64,000 nt of DNA from GCA-2709075 sp038146865 (GCA_038146865.1 JAYQSL010000007.1:62001-126000); one strand, 5' to 3'; shown: positions 1 through 9,191, counted from the first letter of the stretch. Notes: a model not told the origin generated them from the letters alone. Program-made: numbers and translations.

Positions 1-302
1 ATGGCTGCGGCGCAGCCGGTCTCAGACAGTTCAGCGACCGCCGCTTGAGTGGTTCTTGGTCCGAGCATGATAATCCCGACATCAGGAGTACCGGGTAAAT
101 CTCTAATGGAATTAAAGCATGGAATGCCGTCTATTTGAGCTCTACTAGGGTTAACAGGCCAGATCTTCCCATTAAAACCATCTTGTCGGAGGTACCTGAG
201 AGGGCGCCCTGACGTTTTAGTTGGATCGGATGAGGCCCCAATTATGGCGACACTCTTGGGCTTTATTAAACGCTTTAAGTTTTTCCAACGGACACTATCC
301 AT
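1..302 (-). CDS. ADP-forming acyl-CoA synthetase, CoA-binding N-terminus (partial)
   Basis: Reading the minus strand from an ATG at 302 gives about 100 open codons that run off the window edge, so only the N-terminus is present. It shows the Rossmann-like start of the CoA-binding domain of the acetate-CoA ligase (ADP-forming)/Pat family: residues SVAIIGASSDPTKTSGRPL, then IWPVNP and DVGIIML further on. Family members form or split acyl-CoA with ADP/ATP; the substrate cannot be told from this piece. The start codon lies inside the end of the crotonase gene upstream (8-base overlap with its TAG stop), so the two are probably co-translated. That fits an acyl-CoA degradation pair. The call is firm at fold level only. 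Confidence 0.8.
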   Translation of the reverse strand, partial: MDSVRWKNLKRLIKPKSVAIIGASSDPTKTSGRPLRYLRQDGFNGKIWPVNPSRAQIDGIPCFNSIRDLPGTPDVGIIMLGPRTTQAAVAELSETGCAAA

Positions 303-1161
303 CTGATTTTTTTGATCTGTTCAAGAATTCATTTACCGACTCTTGATGAGCGTCCGTGGTGTAACAAATTGCTTGGGCCTGGCAACCCAGAGCAAAGACC
401 TCTTCGATGGAGAGTTCAAATGTTTGATCCATGATAGATTTAGTAAGAGCTAATGCGTCTGGGGATCCATTAATCATATTTCTCGCCATCAGCAACGCGT
501 CTTCGATTAAGGCTTCTGGTTGCGAGAGCGCCTCGATCATATTCATGGACCTGGCCTCGTCCGCGTTTACACGCCGAGCAGAAAATATCAGTTCCTTTGC
601 TCGGGCTAAACCAACTCTTCGAGGCAACAAATACATTCCCCCACCATCCGGAATTAGGCCACGCATTAAATAGCTGAAGATAAAAAAGGCATTTGTGGAG
701 GCGATAACAAAATCGCAAGCAAGCGCCAAGTCAGCGCCTAGGCCAGCGGCTGGCCCATTAACCGCTGCTATTGTTGGGATTGAGGCCTCATGAATAGCTT
801 TTATTACGTGATGAGTGCGTCGTTGCCTCTTCCAACCGTTTATAGCGATCTTGCCTTGCGGCGCAGCAAGTCTCTCTTGCATCGCAGAAATATCACCACC
901 TGCGCAGAATGCTGCGCCTCGGCCAGTGATAATCAAAGCTCGGACTCCTTCGTCTTGCTCCGCCCAATCAATGATTGCCATTAAATCATTCCGCATGCAG
1001 TCATCCACTGCATTACGAATTTCAGGTTTATTGAGCGCTATAATCGCAATCCCCTCTCGGAGCTCCAATTCAATGTTTTCTGCGGTTGGAATTTTTATTG
1101 GGGCTGTTGGCATTGGTTTGATCCAGTCGTAGGTTTCATAGTCATATGATAAAGAGCTCAT
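295..1161 (-). CDS. Enoyl-CoA hydratase/isomerase family protein (crotonase)
   Basis: A 288-residue crotonase-superfamily protein, slightly long because of about 25 extra N-terminal residues; Met17 is a possible alternative start, and neither start has a clear ribosome site. The oxyanion-hole motif CAGGD is at residues 86-90 and GPAAGLGADLALACD at 136-150. The two hydratase glutamates are not conserved: Asp occupies the first position and Tyr the second. Instead the protein has IPDGGG (Asp172), the pattern found in delta3-delta2-enoyl-CoA isomerases and PaaG-type ring isomerases. An isomerase or ring-opening role is therefore more likely than simple hydration; this is inference from motifs. 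It overlaps the following acyl-CoA synthetase gene and is divergent from the GMC oxidoreductase gene. Confidence 0.85.
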   Translation of the reverse strand: MSSLSYDYETYDWIKPMPTAPIKIPTAENIELELREGIAIIALNKPEIRNAVDDCMRNDLMAIIDWAEQDEGVRALIITGRGAAFCAGGDISAMQERLAAPQGKIAINGWKRQRRTHHVIKAIHEASIPTIAAVNGPAAGLGADLALACDFVIASTNAFFIFSYLMRGLIPDGGGMYLLPRRVGLARAKELIFSARRVNADEARSMNMIEALSQPEALIEDALLMARNMINGSPDALALTKSIMDQTFELSIEEVFALGCQAQAICYTTDAHQESVNEFLNRSKKSDG

Positions 1162-1297
1162 AGGGTTTGGTACAGCATCTGATCATGGCAGAGGTGATCT
1201 TCACTTTGTTTTTAAAGTTTGCGGTTTTGGTGCGGGACGGGCTATGCCTGTGCATTCCGGGTTCGGCGCGCTAGGGTTAACGAAAGAGGAGTTAATA

Positions 1298-3016
1298 ATG
1301 CCACCGTTTGAAGGGAAGATTTTTGATTATTTAGTCATTGGTGGCGGCAGCGCTGGTTGTCCCCTCGCCAGCCGGCTTTCGGAGGATCCAACCAAACAAG
1401 TATTGATGCTTGAAGCTGGAGAAGATTTCCCACCTGGTGAACAGCCACAGGACTTAGATCAGGCATTTGTAACAAGCTCGAAGAATAACCAGCGCTATGT
1501 TTGGGGTGATTTGAAAGCAGCGTTTTTTCCCCGTCCATCTAACGCGCCCGACGAGCGACCGCGCCGTCGTTATCATCAAGGTAAATTTATCGGAGGAAGT
1601 TCTTCGGTAAATGGGATGTGCGCTGTTCGGGGTATTCCCAGCGATTTTGAGGATTGGGAAGCGGCAGGGGCTTCTGGTTGGGGCTGGGAGGGTGTGCTGC
1701 CTTATTATAAAAAACTCGAAAAAGATTTGGACTTTGGGGGACCCATGCACGGAGACCGAGGCCCAATCCCGCTGCGCCGCCTTCCCAAAGAGGTCTGGCC
1801 GGGATTCACCGCTGCCGCATGTCGAGCTTTTGATGCTGCCGGTTGGCCGGATTTAGAAGATCAAAACGGAAGGTTTGAAGATGGCTATTTTCCAATCGCC
1901 ATGAACAACATCGACGGGAAAAGGATTTCCGCTGCTGTTGGTTATCTCACAACCGAAGTGCGTGGCAGACCCAATTTTAACCTGCTTGATCGTACGCACG
2001 TTCGACACTTGTTGTTTGAAGATCGCAAGGTTATCGGGGTTGCGGTAACAAGAGACGGACAAGATTTTGATTTAAAAGCGAATGAAGTGATTCTGAGCAC
2101 CGGTGCGCTTCACTCCCCCGCTTTATTAATGCGTTCCGGAATTGGTCCAGCAGAAGAACTCTCTTTGCACGGGATAGAAACAATTGTCGATCGCCCTGGT
2201 GTCGGAAAAAACTTGCAAGAGCATCCTGGGGTAAACTTTGGCGCTTGGTTGAAGCGGCGCGCAAGACTGCGAGGGGATTTGCCCACGCATATGATCGCAT
2301 CATTGCGTTATTCTTCCAATTTTGAGGGTGTGCCAAATGGAGACATGTACATCGTGCCGACTAATAGAGCTGCTTGGCACTCCATTGGTAGCCAAATTGG
2401 CATCATGCAGCTCTGGGTAAATCGGTCTTATACTCGAGGCGAGGTTAAGCTTGCGAGTGCAGATCCTAGGGACGAGCCGTTGGTCGATTTTGACATGTGT
2501 TCTGATCGGCGAGATATGGAGCGGATGATTGCCGGCGTCAAATTTATGGCTTCAGTTTGCGAACGGCCAGAGTTCAATGATGATGTTGTAGAGTTTTTTC
2601 CGGTAAGCTATTCCCCGAGGGCTGCTAAATACGGAGTATATAACACATGGCAGGCCTTTGAGACTTGGGTCGGGTCGCTGTTGATGGATGCACTTCCCCC
2701 GGCGCGCCGCTGGATTATCGACAATATGATTTCAGATGGTCCGACAATTCGAGAATTGGCCTCAGATGAAACCACATGTGAACAATGGATTCGAAAAACG
2801 GTGCTTGGCCATTGGCATGCGTCTTGTTCTTGCAAAATGGGGGCTGCCGCAGATCCGATGGCGGTTACCTCCCCCTCTGGGAAAGTTTATGGCGTGGATG
2901 GTCTTCGGGTTGCAGATGCGTCAATTATGCCAATTGTCCCTTGTGCTAATACCAACCTTACATCCATTATGATTGGTGAAAAAATTGCCGATCTTGTAAA
3001 ATCAGAGAATATTTAA
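1298..3016 (+). CDS. GMC family FAD-dependent oxidoreductase
   Basis: A 572-residue glucose-methanol-choline oxidoreductase, which oxidises an alcohol to an aldehyde using FAD. The start at 1298 is preferred over an upstream in-frame ATG at 1244 because AAAGAGGAG lies just before it and the protein then begins directly at the FAD Rossmann fold. GGGSAG is at residues 15-20 and the first GMC signature (GGSSSVNG) at 99-106. The second signature has the form TGALHSPALLMRSGIG. The C-terminal catalytic pair is His507 (in HWHASCSCKMG) and Asn551 (in CANTNLT). Length is normal for choline or alcohol dehydrogenases of this family; the substrate is unknown. The carboxymuconolactone-decarboxylase-like gene follows after 12 bases, probably in the same transcript. 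Confidence 0.9.
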   Translation: MPPFEGKIFDYLVIGGGSAGCPLASRLSEDPTKQVLMLEAGEDFPPGEQPQDLDQAFVTSSKNNQRYVWGDLKAAFFPRPSNAPDERPRRRYHQGKFIGGSSSVNGMCAVRGIPSDFEDWEAAGASGWGWEGVLPYYKKLEKDLDFGGPMHGDRGPIPLRRLPKEVWPGFTAAACRAFDAAGWPDLEDQNGRFEDGYFPIAMNNIDGKRISAAVGYLTTEVRGRPNFNLLDRTHVRHLLFEDRKVIGVAVTRDGQDFDLKANEVILSTGALHSPALLMRSGIGPAEELSLHGIETIVDRPGVGKNLQEHPGVNFGAWLKRRARLRGDLPTHMIASLRYSSNFEGVPNGDMYIVPTNRAAWHSIGSQIGIMQLWVNRSYTRGEVKLASADPRDEPLVDFDMCSDRRDMERMIAGVKFMASVCERPEFNDDVVEFFPVSYSPRAAKYGVYNTWQAFETWVGSLLMDALPPARRWIIDNMISDGPTIRELASDETTCEQWIRKTVLGHWHASCSCKMGAAADPMAVTSPSGKVYGVDGLRVADASIMPIVPCANTNLTSIMIGEKIADLVKSENI

Positions 3017-3028
3017 GGGGGCGCTAAA

Positions 3029-3631
3029 ATGTCTGGGAAGCTACCACCGGATATTGATATTGAAACACGATGTCGTTTGCCGAGGGCAGACAGGTCAACA
3101 CTGACTGGAGAGGCGGCAGACATTTATGATCAGCACGTGGCGGGAACCAGTCAGTCTCTAAAGGGTTTAAATGGTCCTGGTGGAATTAGATTGCACAGTC
3201 CGGAGCTGGCATCTGTAGCTAGACCCTATGCGCGTTATCTGAGATTTGAATCCGGCCTCGAAGGCGACTTGCGTGAATTGACAATTCTTGTTGCTGCTCG
3301 AGAAGCAGATAATAATTTCGAGTGGTCTGCGCATGAGGGCGAGGCGCTTAAGGAGGGACTATCGGATCTCACTATAGAGGCAATTAGAACACGGGGTTCG
3401 GTCGAAGACCTGCCTGAACGTGATGCAGCTCTTATTCTCTTGGGAAGGGAAATTTTTGGTGATCATAAGGTTCGCCCTACTACGTATGCGCGTGCCCATA
3501 AACTTTTTGGGACTCGGATGTTAATAGATATAGTCGCCCTCATGGGAATTTATATCTCTACCGCCGGGCTTCTTGCCTGCTTTGACATGCAGTTACCTGA
3601 GGGAGAAGAACCCAGACTCCCTGATTGTTAG
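3029..3631 (+). CDS. Carboxymuconolactone decarboxylase family protein
   Basis: A 200-residue all-helical protein of the CMD/AhpD-like superfamily. The core region reads LRELTILVAAREADNNFEW followed by SAHEGEAL, the usual helix that carries Glu and His. It lacks the CxxC pair of AhpD peroxidase partners, so a lyase or unknown ring-cleavage role is more likely than alkylhydroperoxidase activity. The ATG is preceded by AAGGGGG. It sits 12 bases behind the GMC oxidoreductase and converges with the molybdopterin subunit gene, leaving 64 bases between their stop codons and no clear hairpin. Such proteins are common in aromatic catabolic clusters, but the substrate here cannot be assigned. Confidence 0.8.
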   Translation: MSGKLPPDIDIETRCRLPRADRSTLTGEAADIYDQHVAGTSQSLKGLNGPGGIRLHSPELASVARPYARYLRFESGLEGDLRELTILVAAREADNNFEWSAHEGEALKEGLSDLTIEAIRTRGSVEDLPERDAALILLGREIFGDHKVRPTTYARAHKLFGTRMLIDIVALMGIYISTAGLLACFDMQLPEGEEPRLPDC

Positions 3632-3695
3632 AATATTACGCCGCTTGGTTGTCTGTCTTTCAATGCTGGGGTCTCAGGCACTTCGCTCTATTTTT

Positions 3696-6026
3696 TTACT
3701 GCCTTATATTTGCTTCTTGGAGAGCTTGCCAAATTTTAAGCGGGGTGGCAGGCATATCGATGTGATGAACTCCCATTGGGAGTAAAGCATCATTAATTGC
3801 ATTCATGATTGCTCCCAAGGCTCCTACATTTCCAGCTTCACCAGCGCCTTTAGCACCTATTGGATTTAACCCGGTGGGTACTGGATTGTTCTGTAAGTCA
3901 AAGCTGCACATATTATCAGCTCGAGGCATGCCATAATCAAGGAATGATCCTGTGAGTAGTTGTCCACTTTTGGGATCGTATATGATTTGTTCACTTAATG
4001 CTTGTCCTACCCCTTGACCTATCCCGCCATGGATTTGGCCTTCCAACGTCAATTGGTTTATGACAGTTCCTACATCGTCAACAACCGAATATTTTATGAT
4101 TTCTGTTATCCCCGTTTCTGGGTCTATTTCCACCTCACATACATGACAACCATTTGGAAAGGTTGGGGCGTCGGGGACAAAAGTATCAGTGTCGAAGAGA
4201 CCAAGTTGCATGTCGCTCGGTATTAAAGTGGGATTATAAGAGGCTCTAGCGACTTCTTTGATAGAAACGGAACGATCAGTACCAACAACGCTAAAAACAC
4301 CGCGTTCATAATCAATATCATCTGATGCGGCCTCCAAAATGTGAGCAGCAATTTTTTGGCCTTTTTCGATCACCTTTTCAGCCGCGCGAGAGGCGGCAGA
4401 TGAACCTAATATTGCAGTTCTTGAGGCGTATGTGCCTGCTCCAAAGGGCAGCATATCGGTATCCCCAAAATCAATCCTGATATCTTCATGATCGATACCC
4501 AGCTTATCGGAGACGACGATTTTATACATTGTGTCATGACCTTGTCCGTGATCTACCGAGCCTGCGACGACCGTTACAGTGCCGGAAGGGTCAAAACGGA
4601 CGGAGACGGTTTCGCCTTCTGTTTGAGCCGTTTGTTCGATAAAATTAGCAATCCCAATGCCGCGCAGTAGCCCGTCAGCCTTGGCTTTCTGCCTTCGATC
4701 TTCAAAATTTTCGTAGTCAGCAGCGGCAAGAGCCTTCTCTTGGTTTTTATCAAATTCGCCGCAGTCCAAAGTAAATATCAAACCTGTTTTGAAAGGATAA
4801 TCCTGTTCGCGAACAAAGTTGCGACGACGGATCTCGGCCCGATCCATTCCAATCTCTCGGGCGGCCGCATCTACAATTTGTTCGAGAACATAGGCGGCTT
4901 CAGGTCTACCCGAGCCACGGAATGGGCCATTGCAAGCAGTGTTGGTGAATACCGCAGATGACTCCGCGTAAATTAGCGGTGTTCTATAGGTTCCTGCCAG
5001 ACCGCCAAGGTGTCCTGCTGGTGATATCGTGCCGCCGGGCTCCAAATATGCGCCGATGCCGCAGGTGCTACTTACTTTCAATGCTAGAAACCGGCCATTT
5101 TCATCTACAGCTAATTCGACGTCTGTTGTTTGATCGCGGTCGTGATAATCAACGGCCATTCCCTCGGAGCGGTCGCTAACCCATCGGACGGGAAAACCTA
5201 TTTTTTTTGAAGCCCATAAAATCATATGGTTTTCTGGATGGTGACCACCTTTCATTCCAAAGCTTCCACCCACGTCAGTGGTCATTACTCGAAACTTTGT
5301 TTCTTGATCCTGGAAAACATTTTCTGCAAGGGTTCGGCGTACTAGAAATGGGCGCTGTGTGCCGCAATACAGAACATAACGGTCATCATGGGGGTCGTAT
5401 TCCGCAACTGCAGCGCGTGGTTCCATGGTGGCCGGTGTAATTCGATTAATCACCAGCCGCCGCTTGGCGACGAAAGGGGCCTCCGAGATTGCCCTTTCAA
5501 CAGCGATCTTATCACCAGCTGCATAAAAATAGCTCTCATTATCAGGATTAGCGTCATGCAAAATGGGCGCGTTTTCTCTCAGGGCCTCTGTTGAACCGAT
5601 CACCAATGGTAATTGTTCATAATCAACTTCAATCAATTCCGCTGCGTCTCTAGCTTGGTCACGCGTATCGGCTATAACGACTGCAACGGCATCACCAACT
5701 ACACGAACTCTGTGTTGGTTTAGAGCGGGCCGGGGCGGACAAAACAGAGGTGAACCATCCCTTCGATGCCGGGGGTGGCCGGCCGGGTGCCAACCCATTT
5801 GATCACCCTCCCAATCTGAACCCGTGAACACCGCAATGACCCCAGTCATAGATTTAGCGACCGAGGTGTTGATGGAAACTATTTTGGCATGGGCAAAGGG
5901 TGATCTGAGTACCCAGGCATGTTTGCAATCAAAGAGACGTACATCGTCGGTGTAACGACCCTCGCCCCTCAGAAGTCTTGGGTCCTCTGTTCGAGGTACA
6001 CTTTGCCCGATCGCAAACTGGCCCAT
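3696..6026 (-). CDS. Xanthine-dehydrogenase-family molybdopterin-binding subunit (copy 1)
   Basis: A large subunit of the molybdenum hydroxylase family (CoxL/XdhB-C type), 776 residues. The start is set at 6026 because GGAGG lies 5 bases before that ATG; the ATG 12 bases further upstream has its own codons inside that ribosome site. Visible landmarks are VPRTEDPRLLRGEGRYTDD at the N-terminus, the VGGSFGMKGG loop, FRGSGRPE at the Mo-proximal loop, and IGAKGAGEAG containing the catalytic Glu730. The AYxCSFR loop of true form-I CO dehydrogenase is absent, so this is a hydroxylase of an unknown (hetero)aromatic or aldehyde substrate. No FAD or 2Fe-2S subunit gene is adjacent, so it must borrow them or depend on unlinked genes. 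Confidence 0.9.
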   Translation of the reverse strand: MGQFAIGQSVPRTEDPRLLRGEGRYTDDVRLFDCKHAWVLRSPFAHAKIVSINTSVAKSMTGVIAVFTGSDWEGDQMGWHPAGHPRHRRDGSPLFCPPRPALNQHRVRVVGDAVAVVIADTRDQARDAAELIEVDYEQLPLVIGSTEALRENAPILHDANPDNESYFYAAGDKIAVERAISEAPFVAKRRLVINRITPATMEPRAAVAEYDPHDDRYVLYCGTQRPFLVRRTLAENVFQDQETKFRVMTTDVGGSFGMKGGHHPENHMILWASKKIGFPVRWVSDRSEGMAVDYHDRDQTTDVELAVDENGRFLALKVSSTCGIGAYLEPGGTISPAGHLGGLAGTYRTPLIYAESSAVFTNTACNGPFRGSGRPEAAYVLEQIVDAAAREIGMDRAEIRRRNFVREQDYPFKTGLIFTLDCGEFDKNQEKALAAADYENFEDRRQKAKADGLLRGIGIANFIEQTAQTEGETVSVRFDPSGTVTVVAGSVDHGQGHDTMYKIVVSDKLGIDHEDIRIDFGDTDMLPFGAGTYASRTAILGSSAASRAAEKVIEKGQKIAAHILEAASDDIDYERGVFSVVGTDRSVSIKEVARASYNPTLIPSDMQLGLFDTDTFVPDAPTFPNGCHVCEVEIDPETGITEIIKYSVVDDVGTVINQLTLEGQIHGGIGQGVGQALSEQIIYDPKSGQLLTGSFLDYGMPRADNMCSFDLQNNPVPTGLNPIGAKGAGEAGNVGALGAIMNAINDALLPMGVHHIDMPATPLKIWQALQEANIRQ

Positions 6027-6100
6027 TTTTTCCTCCATTTATTCATGCAGCATCTCCAAGCATCCTGCCTGTTGCTATTAAAGCGATCAACCTGGGGGGT

Positions 6101-6116
6101 GCACAAAGATTTGTGC
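6101..6116. promoter_or_regulatory. 16-bp palindrome between molybdopterin subunit gene and recX
   Basis: GCACAAA-GA-TTTGTGC is a perfect 7+2+7 inverted repeat in the 170-base divergent region, immediately followed by CATAAT, which could be a -10 box for the rightward gene. It looks like a binding site for a dimeric repressor or activator. No regulator gene lies beside it. The role is inferred only from symmetry and position. Confidence 0.4.
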
Positions 6117-6196
6117 CATAATAGGTTCTAATTGAGTTAAGAGTTTAAAACTTTACTCGTTAGGAAGGAGCGATAACCATTTCTAAACCGGCAAAG

Positions 6197-6739
6197 TTGA
6201 GCCATGATAAGCTCTACAATATGGCTATTAATTATTGTCAACATTATCTTGTGTCCCAAGAAAAGCTTGCCGAATACTTATCGAGGAAAGTCCATCTTGG
6301 AACAGCAAATGATGTCGAGCGAGGAGAGCTTCTCAATAAGGTGCCCTCCCTGGTATCTCAGATGACAAGGTTGGGTTTTGTTAATGATAAGGAAGCGGCA
6401 TCTGCAAAACTGAGATCTACTCTTCGTTCAGGATATGCTCCGAGTGTGGCCTCTGGTTTAGCCGCGGTAAAAGCAAAGGTCGATATTAACGTCTTAAATG
6501 ACATGCTTGCGGAAACACTGAGAGAGTCCTTTCCGGATCTGGAGGGTAGCTGGGAGGGAAGCAAAAAGGATGAATTCCTTGCGAGAGCTGCCCTTAGTCG
6601 CTCTCGGCGGGGTCCTTTTCGGGGCGCAAAGCGAACCCAAAAGACCGATCAGCGCGATATGGCTTGGCTGCAGCGTCGGGGTTATCGATATGAAGAGATA
6701 TGTAGGGCGATGAAATTAGAACCAGATGATTTCTTTTAA
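6197..6739 (+). CDS. recX: Regulatory protein RecX
   Basis: A 180-residue RecX-like protein; RecX binds and modulates RecA filaments. The body shows the three-helix repeat pattern: YLSRKV, then LVSQMTRLGFVNDKEAASAKL and, at the C-terminus, the third repeat RRGYRYEEICRAM, as in alphaproteobacterial RecX. The start is uncertain. TTG at 6197 has no ribosome site. An in-frame ATT at 6179 lies 8 bases after GGAAGGAG (6163-6170) and would add ISKPAK. The next ATG is at 6221. No recA is nearby. It stands alone between catabolic genes, divergent from the molybdopterin subunit gene. Confidence 0.8.
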   Translation: MSHDKLYNMAINYCQHYLVSQEKLAEYLSRKVHLGTANDVERGELLNKVPSLVSQMTRLGFVNDKEAASAKLRSTLRSGYAPSVASGLAAVKAKVDINVLNDMLAETLRESFPDLEGSWEGSKKDEFLARAALSRSRRGPFRGAKRTQKTDQRDMAWLQRRGYRYEEICRAMKLEPDDFF

Positions 6740-6865
6740 AATTCAGAGAAATCGAGATTGGGCTTTAACTCAGCTAAGGTGGCTCTCTATTTTACGCTGC
6801 ATATAGCGGAATTTTGGTCTATCTTGAGATGCAATACGGTCTAGTAAAAAAGAAGTCGGCTGACT

Positions 6866-7879
6866 ATGGCAGAAATAGTTTTGGGTATCGGGACCTCACA
6901 CGGGCCAATGTTATCAACACCCTGGGAAAATTGGGGTGCGCGAGTAGCCTTTGATAAGGGTGCTAACCATGATTTTAGAGGTGCCAAATATAGTTTCGAT
7001 GAACTTGTTGCCCTTAGAAGGGATGAAGGTCTCGAAAATCAGATTACGAGAGACCTATGGCAAATCAGGTCAAAAGCCTGTGATGTGGCTCTGAAAAAGC
7101 TAGCTGAGGCTTTTTCAGAAGCCGCACCCGACGTTGCGGTTATTGTCGGTAATGATCAAAGAGAATTATTTAGCGACCAAAACACTCCAGCATTTTCGGT
7201 ATTTTATGGTCAAACTATAGAAAACCGCCCTAGAACTCCGGAGCAAATAGCGCAGTTACCGCCCGGAATAGCGGTAGCCGAGCGTGGTCATGCGCCGCCT
7301 GAGGACGCGGTTTATCCAGGTCATCCGGAATTGGGTTTACATTTAATTGAGTCGTTGATGCAAGAGGACTTTGATGTTTCCACTATGAACCGGTTGCCGA
7401 AGGGAACGGGTTACGTTAACGGCGTCCCTCATGCTTACGGTTTTGTTTATCGACAAATAATGCGAGATCTTCCTCCACCAACAGTGCCAATCATTTTAAA
7501 TACCTTTTATCCGCCCAACCAGCCTACCGCTGCCAGATGTATAGCATTTGGTAAAGTTCTCGGTCGGGCAATTAAGAATTGGAAAGACGAGGCAAGGGTA
7601 GCTGTAATCGCTTCGGGAGGGCTTAGTCATTTTGTAATTGATGAGGCGCTGGATAAACTAATTTTGAGGGCTTTTGAAGAGGGCGATGAAGCCGCACTTT
7701 TAGGCGTTCCGGAAGATTTCTACCAGTCTGGCACCTCTGAAATAAAAAATTGGCTACCTGTCGCCGCTCTAATGTCTGAAGGTGGACTAAGTATGGAGCT
7801 TATTGATTATGTCCCTTGTTACAGGTCCGAGGCAGGTACAGGTAATGCCATGGGCTTTGTCCTTTGGAATGCGCAATAG
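6866..7879 (+). CDS. Class III (LigB-type) extradiol ring-cleavage dioxygenase homologue
   Basis: A 337-residue member of the LigB fold, which normally opens protocatechuate, gallate or other catechols using Fe(II). His12 in GIGTSHGPM matches the first metal ligand. SGGLSHF carries the expected active-site His, and TSEIKNW supplies the usual Glu ligand region. The second metal-ligand position, normally His in a DH motif, is Gln98 (GNDQRELF). Either this is a subgroup with altered metal chemistry or it is not an active dioxygenase. It is a single-chain protein without a LigA-type alpha subunit. Neighbours are an acyl-CoA-dehydrogenase-fold protein and a UbiD-like decarboxylase, which fits aromatic breakdown. 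Confidence 0.8.
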   Translation: MAEIVLGIGTSHGPMLSTPWENWGARVAFDKGANHDFRGAKYSFDELVALRRDEGLENQITRDLWQIRSKACDVALKKLAEAFSEAAPDVAVIVGNDQRELFSDQNTPAFSVFYGQTIENRPRTPEQIAQLPPGIAVAERGHAPPEDAVYPGHPELGLHLIESLMQEDFDVSTMNRLPKGTGYVNGVPHAYGFVYRQIMRDLPPPTVPIILNTFYPPNQPTAARCIAFGKVLGRAIKNWKDEARVAVIASGGLSHFVIDEALDKLILRAFEEGDEAALLGVPEDFYQSGTSEIKNWLPVAALMSEGGLSMELIDYVPCYRSEAGTGNAMGFVLWNAQ

Positions 7880-7931
7880 GTTCCTTAATCCCAGTTCTTA
7901 ATGGGGTCGGCCCCTAACAGTTCGAATTAGT

Positions 7932-9143
7932 TTAAAAGCGATGGCTATTTGCTTCAATGCCGAGAAGAACGGCACCCACTGGCTCGAAATTTGAGTGATG
8001 AGATTGCCCCTGAGCGGAGATCGCCTGTAAATCGCGAAAGCGCCTTTCAAAGGGATGCATCTCGAAAATACCGTTAGTCCCCGTAGCATGGAAGGCATAA
8101 TTTCCTACCTCTCTCGCTTGAAGCATAGCCCAGGTTATCGACATTCTCAGCCTTGCTCGAAGCTCTAAGGGTGGGTTGTTCGTTTCAACCATGTTTTCCC
8201 AATATTCTTCGACCGTTTCGATCCAAAGCGCCCGAGCGGATCTAAGTTTAGCTTCATTCTCGGTTGTTTTAGATTGAATTACCGCATTGTCTCTCAGCAT
8301 CGCGGGCTGCCCGTCAGGTTTTCCGTGGCCTCCCGAGGGTTTTTCAGAAGCAAGCTTTTTAAAATCCTCAAAAAGAGAACGGGCTACACCGAGTGAGAGC
8401 CCTGCGAAAATTATTCCGTATGCGGTAAGTAATGGCACTGAGTAAAGAGGTCCGAATTCATTCCGGTCAGGCTGGGAGTCACGCCAGGTCGTATGAGCTT
8501 CATCTACGAATAGGTCAGTAGCTACATAAGTGTCACTGCCAGTCCCCTTTAAGCCCATTACATCCCAAATTCCTTCAAAGGTAATTTTCTCTTTTGGGAT
8601 CAGCATGGTTCTCATTTTGGGTGAACCATTCTCGTTAAGCACGCGGTTACCTTCTTTATCGACCACAAAGCTGTGTCCACCAACCCATGTTGCGTTTAAG
8701 CTGCCGCTACCAAATCGCCATTTACCATTGGAATTGTAACCGCCTTCAATTTTCTCTGCCTGGGCCGATGGGTTAGGGGGGCCCCAAGCTAATACCGCAT
8801 TGGTCGGTTCGAACATTTCCTTGGCAACTTCAGATGGCGTGTAAGCGGCACACCAGCTGCATCCGCTGGCCTGGCCAACGCACCAAGCGGTACTGGCATC
8901 AGCTTTCGCAATAGCCTCCGTGGCAAGCGCGATTTCAAGCGGCGTTGCTTCTCCACCACCTACAGATTTAGGCAGAGCCATTCGAAAAAGTTGTTGCTCG
9001 TGAAGGGCAGCCATCACCTCATCGGTCACACGTCCACCAGACTCGGTTCTCTCCGCATTGGCGTTAATTATTGATTGGAGGCTTTCTGCACGTCCTACCC
9101 AATCAATAGAGTGCTGAGTTATATCTTCAACAAGCTGGTCCAT
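7932..9143 (-). CDS. Acyl-CoA-dehydrogenase-fold flavoprotein (HpaB/HsaA/DszC-like)
   Basis: A 403-residue protein with the acyl-CoA dehydrogenase architecture: a helical N-domain, a middle beta domain (WRFGSGSLNATWVGGHSF; WDVMGLKGTGSDTYV) and a C-terminal helical bundle ending in FRDLQAISAQGQSHHSNFE. The C-terminal HHSNFE-type segment and the MGLKGTGSDTY stretch are typical of the flavin-dependent monooxygenase branch (HsaA, DszC, hydroxylases). In that branch the base glutamate is missing and reduced flavin comes from a separate reductase. No reductase gene is seen nearby. AGGGGAAAATT precedes the ATG. It is divergent from UbiD no. 1 and converges with the LigB-like gene. Monooxygenase is favoured over dehydrogenase, by inference. 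Confidence 0.75.
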   Translation of the reverse strand: MDQLVEDITQHSIDWVGRAESLQSIINANAERTESGGRVTDEVMAALHEQQLFRMALPKSVGGGEATPLEIALATEAIAKADASTAWCVGQASGCSWCAAYTPSEVAKEMFEPTNAVLAWGPPNPSAQAEKIEGGYNSNGKWRFGSGSLNATWVGGHSFVVDKEGNRVLNENGSPKMRTMLIPKEKITFEGIWDVMGLKGTGSDTYVATDLFVDEAHTTWRDSQPDRNEFGPLYSVPLLTAYGIIFAGLSLGVARSLFEDFKKLASEKPSGGHGKPDGQPAMLRDNAVIQSKTTENEAKLRSARALWIETVEEYWENMVETNNPPLELRARLRMSITWAMLQAREVGNYAFHATGTNGIFEMHPFERRFRDLQAISAQGQSHHSNFEPVGAVLLGIEANSHRF

Positions 9144-9191
9144 AATTTTCCCCTATTCACGAACAAATCTATAATACCAGTACTTTGACGG

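Noticed and set aside
1244..1297. Upstream extension of the GMC oxidoreductase
   Set aside because: The extra 18 residues precede a strong ribosome site and the FAD motif begins right after the later ATG.
7908..7919. GGGGTCGGCCCC hairpin between the LigB-like and acyl-CoA-dehydrogenase-like genes
   Set aside because: The stem is only four pairs and no T run follows on either strand, so it is not called a terminator.
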